DNA of 64,000 nt from Gammaproteobacteria bacterium (GCA_025359085.1 JANYHL010000107.1:1-64000), one strand, 5' to 3'; shown: positions 8,545 to 17,296, counted from the stretch's first letter. Numbers and translations are program-made. Notes: a model not told the origin generated them from the sequence alone.

Positions 8545-9123
8545 TCAAGGTTCAGAATGCTTACTGGCTACCGACAAGCGCTCCCGTGAAACATCCATGT
8601 TGAACGCTTTGCCCGCCGCGTCAAAAGCTTGCGTGGCCACGCTGGTAAAACTGGACTCGGCCTGTTGCAAGACCTGGCTGGCGCAATGCTGGGCGGATTC
8701 GATGGCGCCTTGACTGGTCGTCAACGCATTTTTCAAAAAGGCCGAAGCGACTTCAGTACCAGTCGGGGCCGTGCTTGACACGCTGTCCACCAGGATAGAC
8801 AGGTTGTTTTTTGCCTCAGTCAGCTTGGACTGGAAGATTTTGTTGAACTTGGCGCTGGAGTCCTCAGCCAGCAACTGGTAATGCTGGCTTTCGGCGGAGT
8901 ACCGGTTCGGCAAGGGGGCGAAAAGCTCGCTTTGCAGTTCGCGCAGGCTTTGTGCTTCTTTGGCGTCCATCACCACCTGAAACTGACCAAAAAAAGCCTG
9001 AGTGGCTGCGATGTTCAGCTGCAGCAGCTTCTCATAGCCCTGTGTGGCGTTTTTTGTCAACTCTTGCAGTGCGGTGACGCCGGCCGGCTTGGGCGCCGCG
9101 TGGGGGATGGTGCTGTGTGTCAT
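8545..9123 (-). CDS. Phasin family protein
   Basis: A PHA-granule surface protein of about 192 residues. It is helical, Ala/Gln-rich, with LTKNATQGYEKLLQLNIAAT and FFGQFQVVMDAKEAQSL, typical of the betaproteobacterial phasin family. An upstream in-frame ATG at 9177 exists, but the start at 9123 has AAGGAAAT just upstream and starts MTHSTIPHAAP, so it is preferred. An inverted repeat and a GGGTAAACCCT motif lie 55-100 bp upstream. It indicates that the cell makes PHA even though the phaC-like fragment near ackA is broken, so a working synthase should be elsewhere. Confidence 0.88.
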   Translation of the reverse strand: MTHSTIPHAAPKPAGVTALQELTKNATQGYEKLLQLNIAATQAFFGQFQVVMDAKEAQSLRELQSELFAPLPNRYSAESQHYQLLAEDSSAKFNKIFQSKLTEAKNNLSILVDSVSSTAPTGTEVASAFLKNALTTSQGAIESAQHCASQVLQQAESSFTSVATQAFDAAGKAFNMDVSRERLSVASKHSEP

Positions 9124-9485
9124 GTCGATTTCCTTGAAGAATGAAGTACCCGTTAGGCCAAAATTGACATAGGTCACTTATGTTGCAATGCAGCATAAGG
9201 CATTTATTGGGGTAAACCCTAGTGTCTCTGAGTTTATTTAGGCTTTCGTGCGCATTTAGAGAGGGCGCTCAAAACGCCACGTTCTCGGGCTTGCCAAGGC
9301 TTTTTACAGAGTCTTTGGACGGGGAGCCAGGGCGCCTGAGAAATTCATGGTTTCGGGCGGCGGTGCCCCATATCGCTATGATCCACCCGGATGCGACAGA
9401 TGATTCGCATGTTCCGGCTTCCTGGCAGGAACTCTAAAAATAGTCATTCGGCCCGAGCCGTCAATCCCTTTAAGGAATATTTGGT
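9124..9485. other. Divergent intergenic region, phasin / DUF2059
   Basis: The first 100 bp carry the phasin leader, the TGTTGC..GCAGCA dyad and GGGTAAACCCT. The remainder toward the DUF2059 gene shows no gene or repeat that I can support; an AAGGA ribosome site precedes the DUF2059 ATG. Confidence 0.5.
9178..9198. promoter_or_regulatory. Inverted repeat upstream of phasin gene, candidate PhaR-type operator
   Basis: The plus strand reads TTATGTTGC-AAT-GCAGCATAA, a nearly perfect dyad with one mismatched pair. TGC-rich dyads of this type are known as targets of PhaR-family repressors at phasin genes. GGGTAAACCCT follows at 9210-9220. The dyad is seen; the assignment to PhaR is inference. Confidence 0.5.
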
Positions 9486-10082
9486 ATGAAAAAATTAGTA
9501 GTGATCGCCTTGTTGGCACTGGCCAGCGGCGCGCAGGCCGAGTCCACGGCGGCCAAGAAAGAACTGGTCAACAAGGTCTTGCTGTTGCAGCAACCGGCCA
9601 TCGAACAGGAAGCGCAAGCCTTGGTGGCACGCCCGGTCATGATGATGCTGCAGCGGGCCGAAATGATTTTGCAATCCAAAGTGGCGGCTGACAAGCGCGA
9701 GGCCGTGGCCAAGCAGATTCAGGTCGACGTGAAGCAATTTGAGGATGAGGTGGTGCCCATGGTGCGCGCGCGCTCCGTCAGCCTGGCCCCATCCACCGTG
9801 GGCGCGCTGCTGGACGAGAAATTCACCGAGGATGAGCTCAAGCAGCTGATTGCCATCATCGAGTCACCGGTCAATCGCAAGTATTTGCAGATGGGTGGCG
9901 AGATACAAAAGGTGTTATTAGAGAAGCTATTCGAGCAGACGAAACCAACCATCGAACCCAGGATGATGGCACTGGAGCAGTCCATCAGCAAGCATCTGGG
10001 TCTGCCAGCGCCATCTGCTGGCGCTGCCAACGCCAAGCCAGCGCCCCGCAAGCCAGCGTCCGCCAAGGCCACCAGCAAGTAA
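9486..10082 (+). CDS. DUF2059 domain exported protein
   Basis: A 198-residue protein with a clear Sec signal peptide (MKKLVVIALLALASGAQAE, cleavage after AQA). The body contains EDELKQLIAIIESPVNRKYLQM, the conserved core of DUF2059, a family of helical periplasmic proteins of unknown role. The C-terminal tail is low complexity, rich in Ala, Pro and Lys. Start supported by AAGGA about eleven bases upstream. It is monocistronic and convergent with the following GGDEF-EAL gene. Confidence 0.85.
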   Translation: MKKLVVIALLALASGAQAESTAAKKELVNKVLLLQQPAIEQEAQALVARPVMMMLQRAEMILQSKVAADKREAVAKQIQVDVKQFEDEVVPMVRARSVSLAPSTVGALLDEKFTEDELKQLIAIIESPVNRKYLQMGGEIQKVLLEKLFEQTKPTIEPRMMALEQSISKHLGLPAPSAGAANAKPAPRKPASAKATSK

Positions 10083-10100
10083 GTCTGCCAGAGCACCGAT

Positions 10101-12332
10101 TCAGGCTTGGCGCACGAAGTCCTCAAAGGCCGGCGCCGGCAAGGGTTGACTGAAATAATGACCTTGCGCCTCATGACAGCCCAGGGCGCGCAAAAATTCA
10201 AGCTGCTCCTCGGTTTCCACCCCTTCGGCAATGGTTCGCAAGCCCAGGCTGCTGGCCATGCTGATGATCGCGCCGACAATGGTTTTGTCGTCGGTGTCTT
10301 CGGTGATGTCGCGCACGAACGACTGGTCGATTTTGAGTTTGTAAACCTGGAATTTTTTCAGGTAGCTCAGTGACGAATAGCCGGTGCCAAAATCATCGAT
10401 CGCCATCCGCACCCCCCGTTGGTGCATTTCGTTCATCACGGCGACAGCTTCCAGCGGGTGGGCCATCGCCACGCTTTCAGTCAGCTCAATCTCCAGCAAC
10501 TGGGGTGGCAGAGCGGCATCCGCCAGGATGCGGCTGACTAGCCGGGGCAGATTGGGAAGGCGGAACTGAACCGCTGACAAATTGACCGCCATGGTGATAG
10601 GTGCCATGCCGCGCGCCATCCAGGTGGACAGTTGCTGGGTGGCGGTGCGCATGACCCATTCCCCGATCGGCAGGATCAGGCCATTGTTTTCGGCAATCGG
10701 AATGAATTCGACCGGTGAGATGGCACCGAGTTCCGGGTGAGTCCAGCGCAGCAAGGCCTCGGCACCAATGACTTGACCGCTGATTAGCGAGATTTGCGGC
10801 TGGTAATGCAAGGCAAGCTGATCACGCTCCAACGCCCGGCGCAGGGCGTTGTCGAGCAGCAGGACGCGGTCGGAATGGGCTTGGATCTGGGCCGTGTAAA
10901 AGCGGTAATTGTTGCGCCCATCGGCCTTTGCCCGGTACATGGCGGCATCGGCCGATTTGGACAGGGTGTCGAGGTCCGTGCCGTCTTTGGGGTACAGCGC
11001 AATGCCGATCGAGGGTGTAACGGTTAACTCATGCTGTTCAATCAGGATCGGTTGCAGCGCGGCTTGCAGCAACTTTTCGGCCAAATGAGCGGCGCCCGGC
11101 GCGTCGGTGTCGGGCAGCAGCAAGATAAATTCGTCGCCTCCCAAGCGCGACACCGTGTCTTGTTTGCGCACTGCAGCTTTCAGGCGGGTCGCCAATTCAA
11201 CCAGCACTTCATCGCCGACCCGGTGGCCTAACGAATCATTGACGTTCTTGAAGTGATCGAGGTCCAGAAACATCAGGGCCACGCTTTGATGCCCGCGTTG
11301 GGCCACATTCAGGGCCTGTTGGCAGCGCTCGTTGAGCAACAAACGATTAGGCAGGCCCGTGAGCGCATCAAAATGGGCCAAGCGCTGGATGTGGGCCTCG
11401 GCGATTTTTTGTTCAGCCGCCTTGTTCTTGAGCGCCTGTACGGTGCGGCTGAGTTCCAGAGTGCGGACTTCAACCAGCTTTTCAAGGTCGGCGCGGGCTT
11501 GCAGCAGCTCGTTCTCTGCCTTCTTGCGCGCCGTGATGTCCATGCCGATCCAGATCGAGCCCAGGCTCAGATCGTTGGAGTCAATGGCTTTGGCGCTGAT
11601 GGCGCAATGAATGGGAGAGCCATCTTTCTTGCGCAGCACCATTTCTTCTTCAAAGGTCTTGCCGGCTGCGAGCGGGTCGTAGCAGCGGTGGGTGGCGTCG
11701 ATCCAGTCTTGCTCGGTCAGGTACCACGTTCGTGACGAGACCCCGTGCAGTTCGCCGGGCGCATAGCCCAAAAGGGTCTCGAAGCGCTGGTTGCCGCGGG
11801 TCACCTTGCGGTCACGCAGGAATGCGATGCCGATCATGGCATTGTCCAGAATCAGATTTTGCTCGGTCAACACCGACTGCAGCTGTGCTTGGGCGGCTTT
11901 TTGATCATCAATGTCATCAATGATCCAGATTGAGCCCTCGCCAGGGTCTGCCGGGTTGATAAGTTTGCCGGTCAGATGGGCCCAGAACGTGGTCTGATCG
12001 CGACGCCTCATCACCACCTCTGACCTGAAGGCCAGGCCCTGCGCCATGTCCGGGTAAGCGGTTTCTGCCAGTGTGTGCGCAGAAGCCTTATCCGGGTACA
12101 GGGACTGGCTGGTACTGCCCACAATAGTGGCGGCATCGGCATGACCAAAAATTTGGCCAAAGCGCTGATTGCAGCGCACTATCAGGCGATTTTTGATGAA
12201 AACAATACCCACCCCCGCGGTGTCGAGAATCACTTGTTGCTCGCGCAGCGCAAGCTGCAATTCTTCCACGGCGTCACGCCGTGGTGCGGTGGGGGGAATA
12301 CTTTCGGGCATGAGGTCAGGGTCTAGCGGCAA
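10101..12332 (-). CDS. PAS-PAS-GGDEF-EAL cyclic di-GMP signalling protein
   Basis: A cytoplasmic 743-residue protein. Two PAS domains (about 27-145 and 155-272) are followed by a short coiled linker (LLQARADLEKLVEVRTLELS), GGDEF (398-402) and EAL (E525). An RKQD inhibitory site stands at 389-392, five residues before GGDEF. EAL residues needed for catalysis are visible in VNLSAVQF, IELTES, IDDFGTGYSSL, LKIDQSF and EGVET. It could make and degrade cyclic di-GMP under PAS control of redox, gas or ligand signals. No membrane segment is seen. It runs convergent to the DUF2059 gene. Confidence 0.92.
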   Translation of the reverse strand: MPLDPDLMPESIPPTAPRRDAVEELQLALREQQVILDTAGVGIVFIKNRLIVRCNQRFGQIFGHADAATIVGSTSQSLYPDKASAHTLAETAYPDMAQGLAFRSEVVMRRRDQTTFWAHLTGKLINPADPGEGSIWIIDDIDDQKAAQAQLQSVLTEQNLILDNAMIGIAFLRDRKVTRGNQRFETLLGYAPGELHGVSSRTWYLTEQDWIDATHRCYDPLAAGKTFEEEMVLRKKDGSPIHCAISAKAIDSNDLSLGSIWIGMDITARKKAENELLQARADLEKLVEVRTLELSRTVQALKNKAAEQKIAEAHIQRLAHFDALTGLPNRLLLNERCQQALNVAQRGHQSVALMFLDLDHFKNVNDSLGHRVGDEVLVELATRLKAAVRKQDTVSRLGGDEFILLLPDTDAPGAAHLAEKLLQAALQPILIEQHELTVTPSIGIALYPKDGTDLDTLSKSADAAMYRAKADGRNNYRFYTAQIQAHSDRVLLLDNALRRALERDQLALHYQPQISLISGQVIGAEALLRWTHPELGAISPVEFIPIAENNGLILPIGEWVMRTATQQLSTWMARGMAPITMAVNLSAVQFRLPNLPRLVSRILADAALPPQLLEIELTESVAMAHPLEAVAVMNEMHQRGVRMAIDDFGTGYSSLSYLKKFQVYKLKIDQSFVRDITEDTDDKTIVGAIISMASSLGLRTIAEGVETEEQLEFLRALGCHEAQGHYFSQPLPAPAFEDFVRQA

Positions 12333-12366
12333 GCTGGCGCTTGGCTACTCAAAGGTTGCCGGTTGC

Positions 12367-12400
12367 AAAAAAAGGCAGGTCCATTGGTCATGGATCTGCC
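12367..12400 (-). terminator. Rho-independent terminator after cytochrome c4
   Basis: On the minus strand GGCAGATCCAT-gacca-ATGGACCTGCC followed by TTTTTTT. An 11-bp stem with one mismatch, placed between the cytochrome c4 stop and the next gene on that strand. Confidence 0.8.
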
Positions 12401-12477
12401 CGCCTTGATGAGTGCCTGTCACGACCTGATGCGACCCGTACTCAAATAGGGATCAGTCAATAAAAAATAAGCAGCGT

Positions 12478-13137
12478 TCAGCGCAAACCGGCGATGTAGT
12501 CGGCCACGGCCTTGATTTCACGATCGTTCATCTTGGCGGCTATCTGCGTCATCTGCAGGCTGTTTTTGCGCACGCCATCACGAAAGCCAGTCAGTTGCGC
12601 CACGGCGTACTCCGCATGCTGGCCGCTCAAACGCGGGTACTGGGCCGGAATACCCGCACCGCTAGGGCCGTGGCAACCGGCACAAGCGGGTACTTGACGG
12701 TCGGCAATACCACCGCGATAAATACGTTCACCCAGCAGAACCAGCTCTTTCTCTTTTGCAAATCCCGGTTTGGCCGGTTTGGCCGAAACCCAGTAGGCGA
12801 TGTTTTGCATATCCGCATCGCTCAGCATGGCTGAAAACCCCGCCATGATGGCGTTGACGCGCTTGCCCGATTTGAACTCCTGCAACTGCTTGACCAGGTA
12901 CTCGGGGTGTTGTTGTGCCAGTTTGGGCTGGGTCGGAATAACCGAATTGCCGTCCGCTGCATGGCAGGCGGCACACACGGCGGTAAAGCTGGCTTCGCCT
13001 TTGGCCAGATCGGGCTTGACGGTTTTGCCTGACTCCAATGTGGCCTGCGGCGAGGCAGGCTTGGCTTCTTGCGCCAAGGTGGAGAAAGCAGGAGCTGCCA
13101 GGGCGGCAGCAAACAACAGGGAGGCAAGCAGCTTCAT
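12478..13137 (-). CDS. Cytochrome c4-type dihaem protein
   Basis: A periplasmic electron carrier of 219 residues. A signal peptide (MKLLASLLFAAALAAPAFSTLAQ) is followed by two class I cytochrome c domains with haem motifs CAACH and CAGCH. Downstream methionine ligands are plausible in IMAGFSAML and SLQMTQIAAKM. Length, duplication and motifs match cytochrome c4, which usually feeds terminal oxidases; the caa3-type oxidase of this window is a possible partner (inference). The gene is divergent from engB and ends at a clear terminator. Confidence 0.92.
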   Translation of the reverse strand: MKLLASLLFAAALAAPAFSTLAQEAKPASPQATLESGKTVKPDLAKGEASFTAVCAACHAADGNSVIPTQPKLAQQHPEYLVKQLQEFKSGKRVNAIMAGFSAMLSDADMQNIAYWVSAKPAKPGFAKEKELVLLGERIYRGGIADRQVPACAGCHGPSGAGIPAQYPRLSGQHAEYAVAQLTGFRDGVRKNSLQMTQIAAKMNDREIKAVADYIAGLR

Positions 13138-13212
13138 AAGGGTATCGAGTCAGGTGAGAGGCAGGAACGGCTTGATTCTACAATGTGGCTCCGGGTTTTC
13201 TCCCGTCTACCA

Positions 13213-13932
13213 ATGACTACCAATTCAAACCCACCGGCTTCGGCCACCCCAAAACCTGCGCCAGACCCTGCGACCCCAGCCGCGGCGGTCGTGGCATTGG
13301 GTTGGCTGCATACCGCCAAGTTCCTCACCACCGCACCCCAGTTGCATTTTCTGCCCGCCTTGGAGGTGCCCGAAATTGCTTTTGTGGGTCGTTCCAACGC
13401 GGGTAAATCGACCTGCATCAACACCCTGACGCAACAAAAACAGCTGGCCTTTGCCTCCAAGAAGCCGGGTCGCACCCAGCACATCAACCTGTTCTCCCTG
13501 GGCAAGCAAGGCGTCACCGACGCGGTGTTGGCTGACTTGCCGGGCTATGGCTACGCGGCGGTGCCCAAACAGGACAAGATTCGCTGGCAGCAAGTGATGG
13601 CCAATTACCTGGTGACGCGTGAGAACCTGAAGGCGATTGTGCTGATGTGCGATCCTCGTCACGGGCTGACCGAGCTCGATGAAATTCTGCTCGACATCGT
13701 GCGGCCCCGGGTGCTAGAGGGGCTGAAATTTCTGGTGGTACTCACCAAAGCCGACAAGTTGACGCGCAGCGAGCAAACCAAAGCGCTGTCGATCATGAAG
13801 CTGCAAGCCGGTGGCGGTGAAGTGCGGCTTTTTTCGGCCACCAAGCGCCAGGGCATCGATGAAGTGGCCACGCTGCTGTGGCAATGGGCGCACCCCCACG
13901 CCGCCGCTGCTGATCTGGGGACGGGGCGGTAG
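13213..13932 (+). CDS. engB: Ribosome biogenesis GTP-binding protein EngB/YsxC
   Basis: Essential GTPase of large-subunit ribosome assembly. GTPase motifs are complete: G1 GRSNAGKS, the switch region PGRTQHI, G3 DLPGYGYA, G4 TKADK and G5 SATKRQG. Length about 239 with a short, Pro/Ala-rich N-terminal tail (MTTNSNPPASATPKPAPDPA). The reading frame extends further upstream, and 13183 is another ATG, but the chosen start gives the usual family length. It is divergent from cytochrome c4; a dispersed repeat lies downstream before the convergent acyltransferase gene. Confidence 0.93.
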   Translation: MTTNSNPPASATPKPAPDPATPAAAVVALGWLHTAKFLTTAPQLHFLPALEVPEIAFVGRSNAGKSTCINTLTQQKQLAFASKKPGRTQHINLFSLGKQGVTDAVLADLPGYGYAAVPKQDKIRWQQVMANYLVTRENLKAIVLMCDPRHGLTELDEILLDIVRPRVLEGLKFLVVLTKADKLTRSEQTKALSIMKLQAGGGEVRLFSATKRQGIDEVATLLWQWAHPHAAAADLGTGR

Positions 13933-14023
13933 GGCGCTGTTGCCCCTCTGGCTCGAAGGGCTGGACGACTGGGTCGAACCGCTGACGGTGAAAACGGGGG
14001 CCGACGCCACGCACTGGATCAGA

Positions 14024-14084
14024 TCAAAAACAATAGCTACTTATGCATATTGGACGAGGGCTAGCGGCTGAAATGGTATAAATT
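14024..14084 (+). repeat. 60-bp dispersed repeat between engB and acyltransferase gene
   Basis: Shows CAATAGCTACTTATGC, TTGGACGAGGGCTAGCGGCTG and GGTATAAAT, a near-complete copy between convergent genes. Confidence 0.78.
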
Positions 14085-14951
14085 TTAGTAAACTGAGGGG
14101 GTGCCAATCGGGCGATCCTTGAAACGCTTGTGTACCCAAAAATACTGGTCGGGCATGCTGTCAATATAAGATTCCAGCTGCTGATTCATGAACGCCGTAT
14201 CTGCGAGCGCATCGTCGGATGGAAAGTCCGGCCAGGCCGACATCACTTCGACTTCGTAGCCCTGGCGCGTCATGCGGGTCACCACCGGCACCACCTTGGC
14301 GCGGCCCAGCTTGGCAAAGCGCGAAAGGGAGGGCAGTGTGGCGGCTGAAACGCCATAGAACGGGACAAAAACAGAGTTTTCCTGGCCAAAGCTCATGTCG
14401 GGTAATAAATACAGCGGATCCCCTGAGCGCAATGCCGCCACGATGGTTTTCACGCCATCGATCCGTCCAAACAGGCGCACAGACCCAAAGCGTTGGCGCC
14501 CCGTCAGAATCCAGGCGTCCAGAATTTTGTTTGCCTGATTGGTATAAATGGTGGTGAACTGGCGGGGCAGCTGCTGGGTCAGAGCGGTCCAACCGGCATC
14601 CAGGCCCACAAAATGAGGGGCAAAAATGACGATCGGTTCATGGCCCTGCAGTTCACTCACCGCCCCGGTCAGCGTCAAGCGCTGGCGCGTCACCCCGGGC
14701 GGGCCGTGCCAAAGCCAGCCGCGGTCCAGCCAGGCCTGGGCAAAATGAACAAAAGTACGGCGCGCCAGTGTCTGGATTTGTGCTGCTGACCGGTCTGGAA
14801 AACACAAACGCAAGTTGGTCTGGGCCACCCGCCGCCGGGGTACCACCAGCAGGTACAGTACCCAACCCAGGCCAGAGCCCAGCGCACGAACCCAGGCCAG
14901 CGGCAAACGCCCCAGCAGATGCATGAGCAGAATGCCTAAGCGACTCAACAT
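14085..14951 (-). CDS. LpxL/HtrB-family lysophospholipid or lipid A acyltransferase
   Basis: An inner-membrane acyltransferase of about 288 residues, beginning MLSRLGILLMHLLGRLPLAWV, a membrane anchor. The catalytic HX4D motif is HFVGLD, followed by IYTNQANKILD and PDMSFGQENSVFVPFYG, as in HtrB. It probably adds a secondary acyl chain to lipid A. The frame extends to a TTG at 15047, but the ATG at 14951 begins right at the anchor and is preferred. A second acyltransferase gene is divergent, so the pair may serve lipid or lipid A assembly together. Confidence 0.87.
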   Translation of the reverse strand: MLSRLGILLMHLLGRLPLAWVRALGSGLGWVLYLLVVPRRRVAQTNLRLCFPDRSAAQIQTLARRTFVHFAQAWLDRGWLWHGPPGVTRQRLTLTGAVSELQGHEPIVIFAPHFVGLDAGWTALTQQLPRQFTTIYTNQANKILDAWILTGRQRFGSVRLFGRIDGVKTIVAALRSGDPLYLLPDMSFGQENSVFVPFYGVSAATLPSLSRFAKLGRAKVVPVVTRMTRQGYEVEVMSAWPDFPSDDALADTAFMNQQLESYIDSMPDQYFWVHKRFKDRPIGTPSVY

Positions 14952-15229
14952 GAGGGCGTCTCTTTGAAAATAGGGGTTGAAGGAAAGATCATCAGGGGTC
15001 GGCGCTTGATCCAGCGAGCTGGAAAAAACGGCCGCGTGAATAGCCAAAGGGCCTATCTTAGGTTGCCTGTGCCGCCCGATTTGCTTCGCGCAGCAACAAA
15101 GCCTGAAAAAATTGATATTGATGCCAGCCGGGAAAGCGTGTTGTTTCCAAGATAATTACGGGTTTTCCTGTTGGCGACAGTCTGGTGTCAATAAGTAGAT
15201 TTCTTCACGCCCAACGGACTTCCTGACGC

Positions 15230-15820
15230 ATGCACCGCACTGTTTTTTCCACCCCCCTCATCAACACCTTGCTGCGTACCTTCTCAGTCATTTTTTTACG
15301 CCTGAGTGGCTGGAAGGTGCAAGGTAATTTGCCAGCCGAGGCCTGCAAGAGTGTGCTGATTGCGGCCCCGCACACCAGCAATTGGGATCTGCCTTACACG
15401 CTGATGGTGGCTTTCGCTTTGAGGCTCAATGTCTACTGGATGGGCAAGGAGCAGCTGTTCAGGCCGCCGTTTCGCCGCTTGATGATGTGGCTGGGTGGCA
15501 TTCCGATTGCGCGGGAGAAGGCCAGCAACGTGGTGGCGGCTTCGGTGCTGGCCATTGCGCAAGTCGATGGGCCGGTGCAACTGATCGTGCCGCCTGAGGG
15601 CACGCGCGACAAGACCCGATACTGGAAAACCGGCTTTTATTACATTGCTTTGGGCGCCCAGGTGCCGATTGTGATGGCCTACATGGACTACCAAAAGAAA
15701 GTCAGTGGACTGGGCCCGGTGTTCGCGCCCTCGGGCGATCTGGCGGCGGACATGGCATCAATCAAAGCTTTTTATGCCTCGTTCAAGGGTAAAAATGCCG
15801 ATCAATTTCACGCCGAATGA
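15230..15820 (+). CDS. PlsC-like glycerol acyltransferase
   Basis: A 196-residue 1-acyl-glycerol-phosphate-acyltransferase-like protein. The HX4D motif is HTSNWD, GIPIAREK matches block II, and PPEGTRDK matches block III. It is shorter than classical PlsC and resembles small single-domain members with an uncertain acceptor. An N-terminal hydrophobic stretch (LRTFSVIFLRLSGW) may bind membrane. It is monocistronic, followed by the terminator of the opposite-strand tRNA gene. Confidence 0.85.
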   Translation: MHRTVFSTPLINTLLRTFSVIFLRLSGWKVQGNLPAEACKSVLIAAPHTSNWDLPYTLMVAFALRLNVYWMGKEQLFRPPFRRLMMWLGGIPIAREKASNVVAASVLAIAQVDGPVQLIVPPEGTRDKTRYWKTGFYYIALGAQVPIVMAYMDYQKKVSGLGPVFAPSGDLAADMASIKAFYASFKGKNADQFHAE

Positions 15821-15870
15821 ATCCGCGGGGCAGCGTGCAAAGGACGCATTATTTTGCGGGGACTGATACC

Positions 15871-15902
15871 AAAAAGCCGCAGCGTGTCGCCACACTGCGG
15901 CT
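15871..15902 (-). terminator. Rho-independent terminator of the intron-containing tRNA gene
   Basis: On the minus strand AGCCGCAG-N12-CTGCGGCT followed by TTTTT. It begins about ten bases after the encoded CCA end of the tRNA. Confidence 0.8.
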
Positions 15903-15910
15903 CGGGTGTC

Positions 15911-16243
15911 TGGTGGGCCTCCCGTGAGTCGAACACGGCACCAACGGATTATGCTTACCAACTACGACTTTCGTCGCCCCTTTCGGGTTTGTGGTCTGGA
16001 CTGTCTCTTGTCTTTACGACCTGCCCGTACAGTCTCTACACGTTCACTTCCAAAGAAGAGCTTCGCTCGGGATTGCCACGGTCATGAATGACCAGAGGTT
16101 TCCCCGACTTTGAGCAGTTCTACCAAGGCGCAGAGTCAACTTGCGCCAAGGCAACCCAATCTGTTTTTTCCATTCCCAGCCCCTGGGTCTCAGGAAAAAA
16201 CCACTTTAAGTCCGCTGCTCTAACCAACATGAGCTAGAGGCCC
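15911..16243 (-). tRNA. tRNA with CAU anticodon, probably tRNA-Ile2, split by a group I intron
   Basis: Exons 16243-16209 and 15953-15911 join to a 78-nt tRNA including encoded CCA. Acceptor GGGCCTC/GAGGCCC, D stem GCTC/GAGC, anticodon stem GCGGA/TCCGT, T stem CCGTG/CACGG and T loop TTCGACT all pair or match. The joined anticodon loop is CTCATAA, so the anticodon is CAU. The sequence resembles tRNA-Ile2 (read as AUA after lysidine modification) more than initiator or elongator Met, but Met cannot be excluded. A terminator follows, so it is a single-gene transcript. Confidence 0.88.
15954..16208 (-). ncRNA. Self-splicing group I intron (255 nt) in the tRNA anticodon loop
   Basis: The intron lies between U33 and C34. 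It starts after an exon U and ends with G (GGUAAG), as group I introns require. P7 is visible as GACUGU (16034-16029) pairing with ACAGUC (16004-15999), in the R element GUGUAGAGACUG and S element AGACAGUCC. The Q element AAUCCCGAGCGAAGC is at 16075-16060 and a GGGGAAACCU P-like element lies upstream. A guide GGUUU (16202-16198) can pair with exon GGACU through a terminal U-G. GAAA-capped hairpins occur near the 3' end. No ORF is encoded. Confidence 0.9.
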
Positions 16244-16263
16244 GAAGCGCAGATTGTAAGGGT

Positions 16264-17268
16264 CTACTTGTGGTAGCTCAGGGCGTTGCTGACCAATTTC
16301 GAAGTAATGTCCACAATCTGGATCATCCGGTCGTAGGCCATGCGCGTCGGGCCGATGACGCCCAGGGTGCCCACCACCTGGCCATCCACCTCGTACGGCG
16401 CACTGACGATGGACAGGTCCTCAAATGGCACCACCTGGCTTTCACCACCGATAAAAATACGCACGCCTTCGGCCTGGCCGGCAATATCAAGCAGGCGCAT
16501 GAGCTGTGTTTTTTGCTCAAACAGATCAAAAGCCCGGCGCAGGTGCCCCATGTCATGGGAAAAATCGGTGACGGCCAACAGGTTGCGCTCGCCTGAAATA
16601 ATTACTTCGTCCTTGGTTTCTGACATGGCCTCCGAACTGACTGTCACCGCCGCCTGCATCAGGCTGGCGATTTCCGAGCGCAGGGATTCGACTTCGTTTT
16701 TCAATCGCTCACGAACCTGCTCAATGGCCAGGCCGACGTAATGGCTGTTCAGGTAGTTGGCGGTCTCGACCAATTGCGCCTGTGAATAATCCGTTTCGGT
16801 AAAAATTACCCGGTTTTGCACGTCGCCCTCGGGCGAGACGATGATGACCAGCAAGCGCCGATCAGACAAGCGTAAAAATTCGATGTGGCGGAACACGGAG
16901 GAACGGCGCGGCGCGATCACTACACCGACAAACTGGGACAGACTCGACAGCAGGTTGGCCGCGTTGGAAATGACTTTTTGCGGCTGATCGGGCGCCAGAC
17001 TGTGGGTGGCGAACTGCTCCTGGCGCACCGTCAGCATGGTGTCGACAAACAGGCGGTAGCCGCGCGCCGTCGGGATGCGTCCGGCCGAGGTATGCGGACT
17101 GACAATCAAGCCCAGATCTTCCAGGTCCGACATGACATTGCGGATGGTGGCGGGCGACAAGTCCAGCCCCGAGGCTTTCGAGAGTGTGCGTGAACCCACC
17201 GGTTGCCCATCGGCGATATAGCGCTCAACCAGCGCTTTCAATAACAACTTGGCACGGTCATCGAGCAT
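16264..17268 (-). CDS. hrcA: Heat-inducible transcription repressor HrcA
   Basis: A 334-residue repressor that binds CIRCE operators. The N-terminal winged helix is [44 protein letters not shown], followed by [16 protein letters not shown], which is highly conserved in HrcA. The C-terminal part has the GAF-like dimerisation region with [16 protein letters not shown] and [11 protein letters not shown]. It is divergent from nadK with only 28 bp between start codons, so the promoters must overlap the other gene. No CIRCE is seen at hrcA itself, but a perfect one precedes rpoH in this window. Confidence 0.96.
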   Translation of the reverse strand: MLDDRAKLLLKALVERYIADGQPVGSRTLSKASGLDLSPATIRNVMSDLEDLGLIVSPHTSAGRIPTARGYRLFVDTMLTVRQEQFATHSLAPDQPQKVISNAANLLSSLSQFVGVVIAPRRSSVFRHIEFLRLSDRRLLVIIVSPEGDVQNRVIFTETDYSQAQLVETANYLNSHYVGLAIEQVRERLKNEVESLRSEIASLMQAAVTVSSEAMSETKDEVIISGERNLLAVTDFSHDMGHLRRAFDLFEQKTQLMRLLDIAGQAEGVRIFIGGESQVVPFEDLSIVSAPYEVDGQVVGTLGVIGPTRMAYDRMIQIVDITSKLVSNALSYHK

Positions 17269-17296
17269 GGGGGCATTTTAGTGATGTAATTTGCCA

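Noticed and set aside
15854-16091. Plus-strand open frames over the tRNA region
   Set aside because: They lie antisense to the split tRNA and intron, lack ribosome sites and family features.
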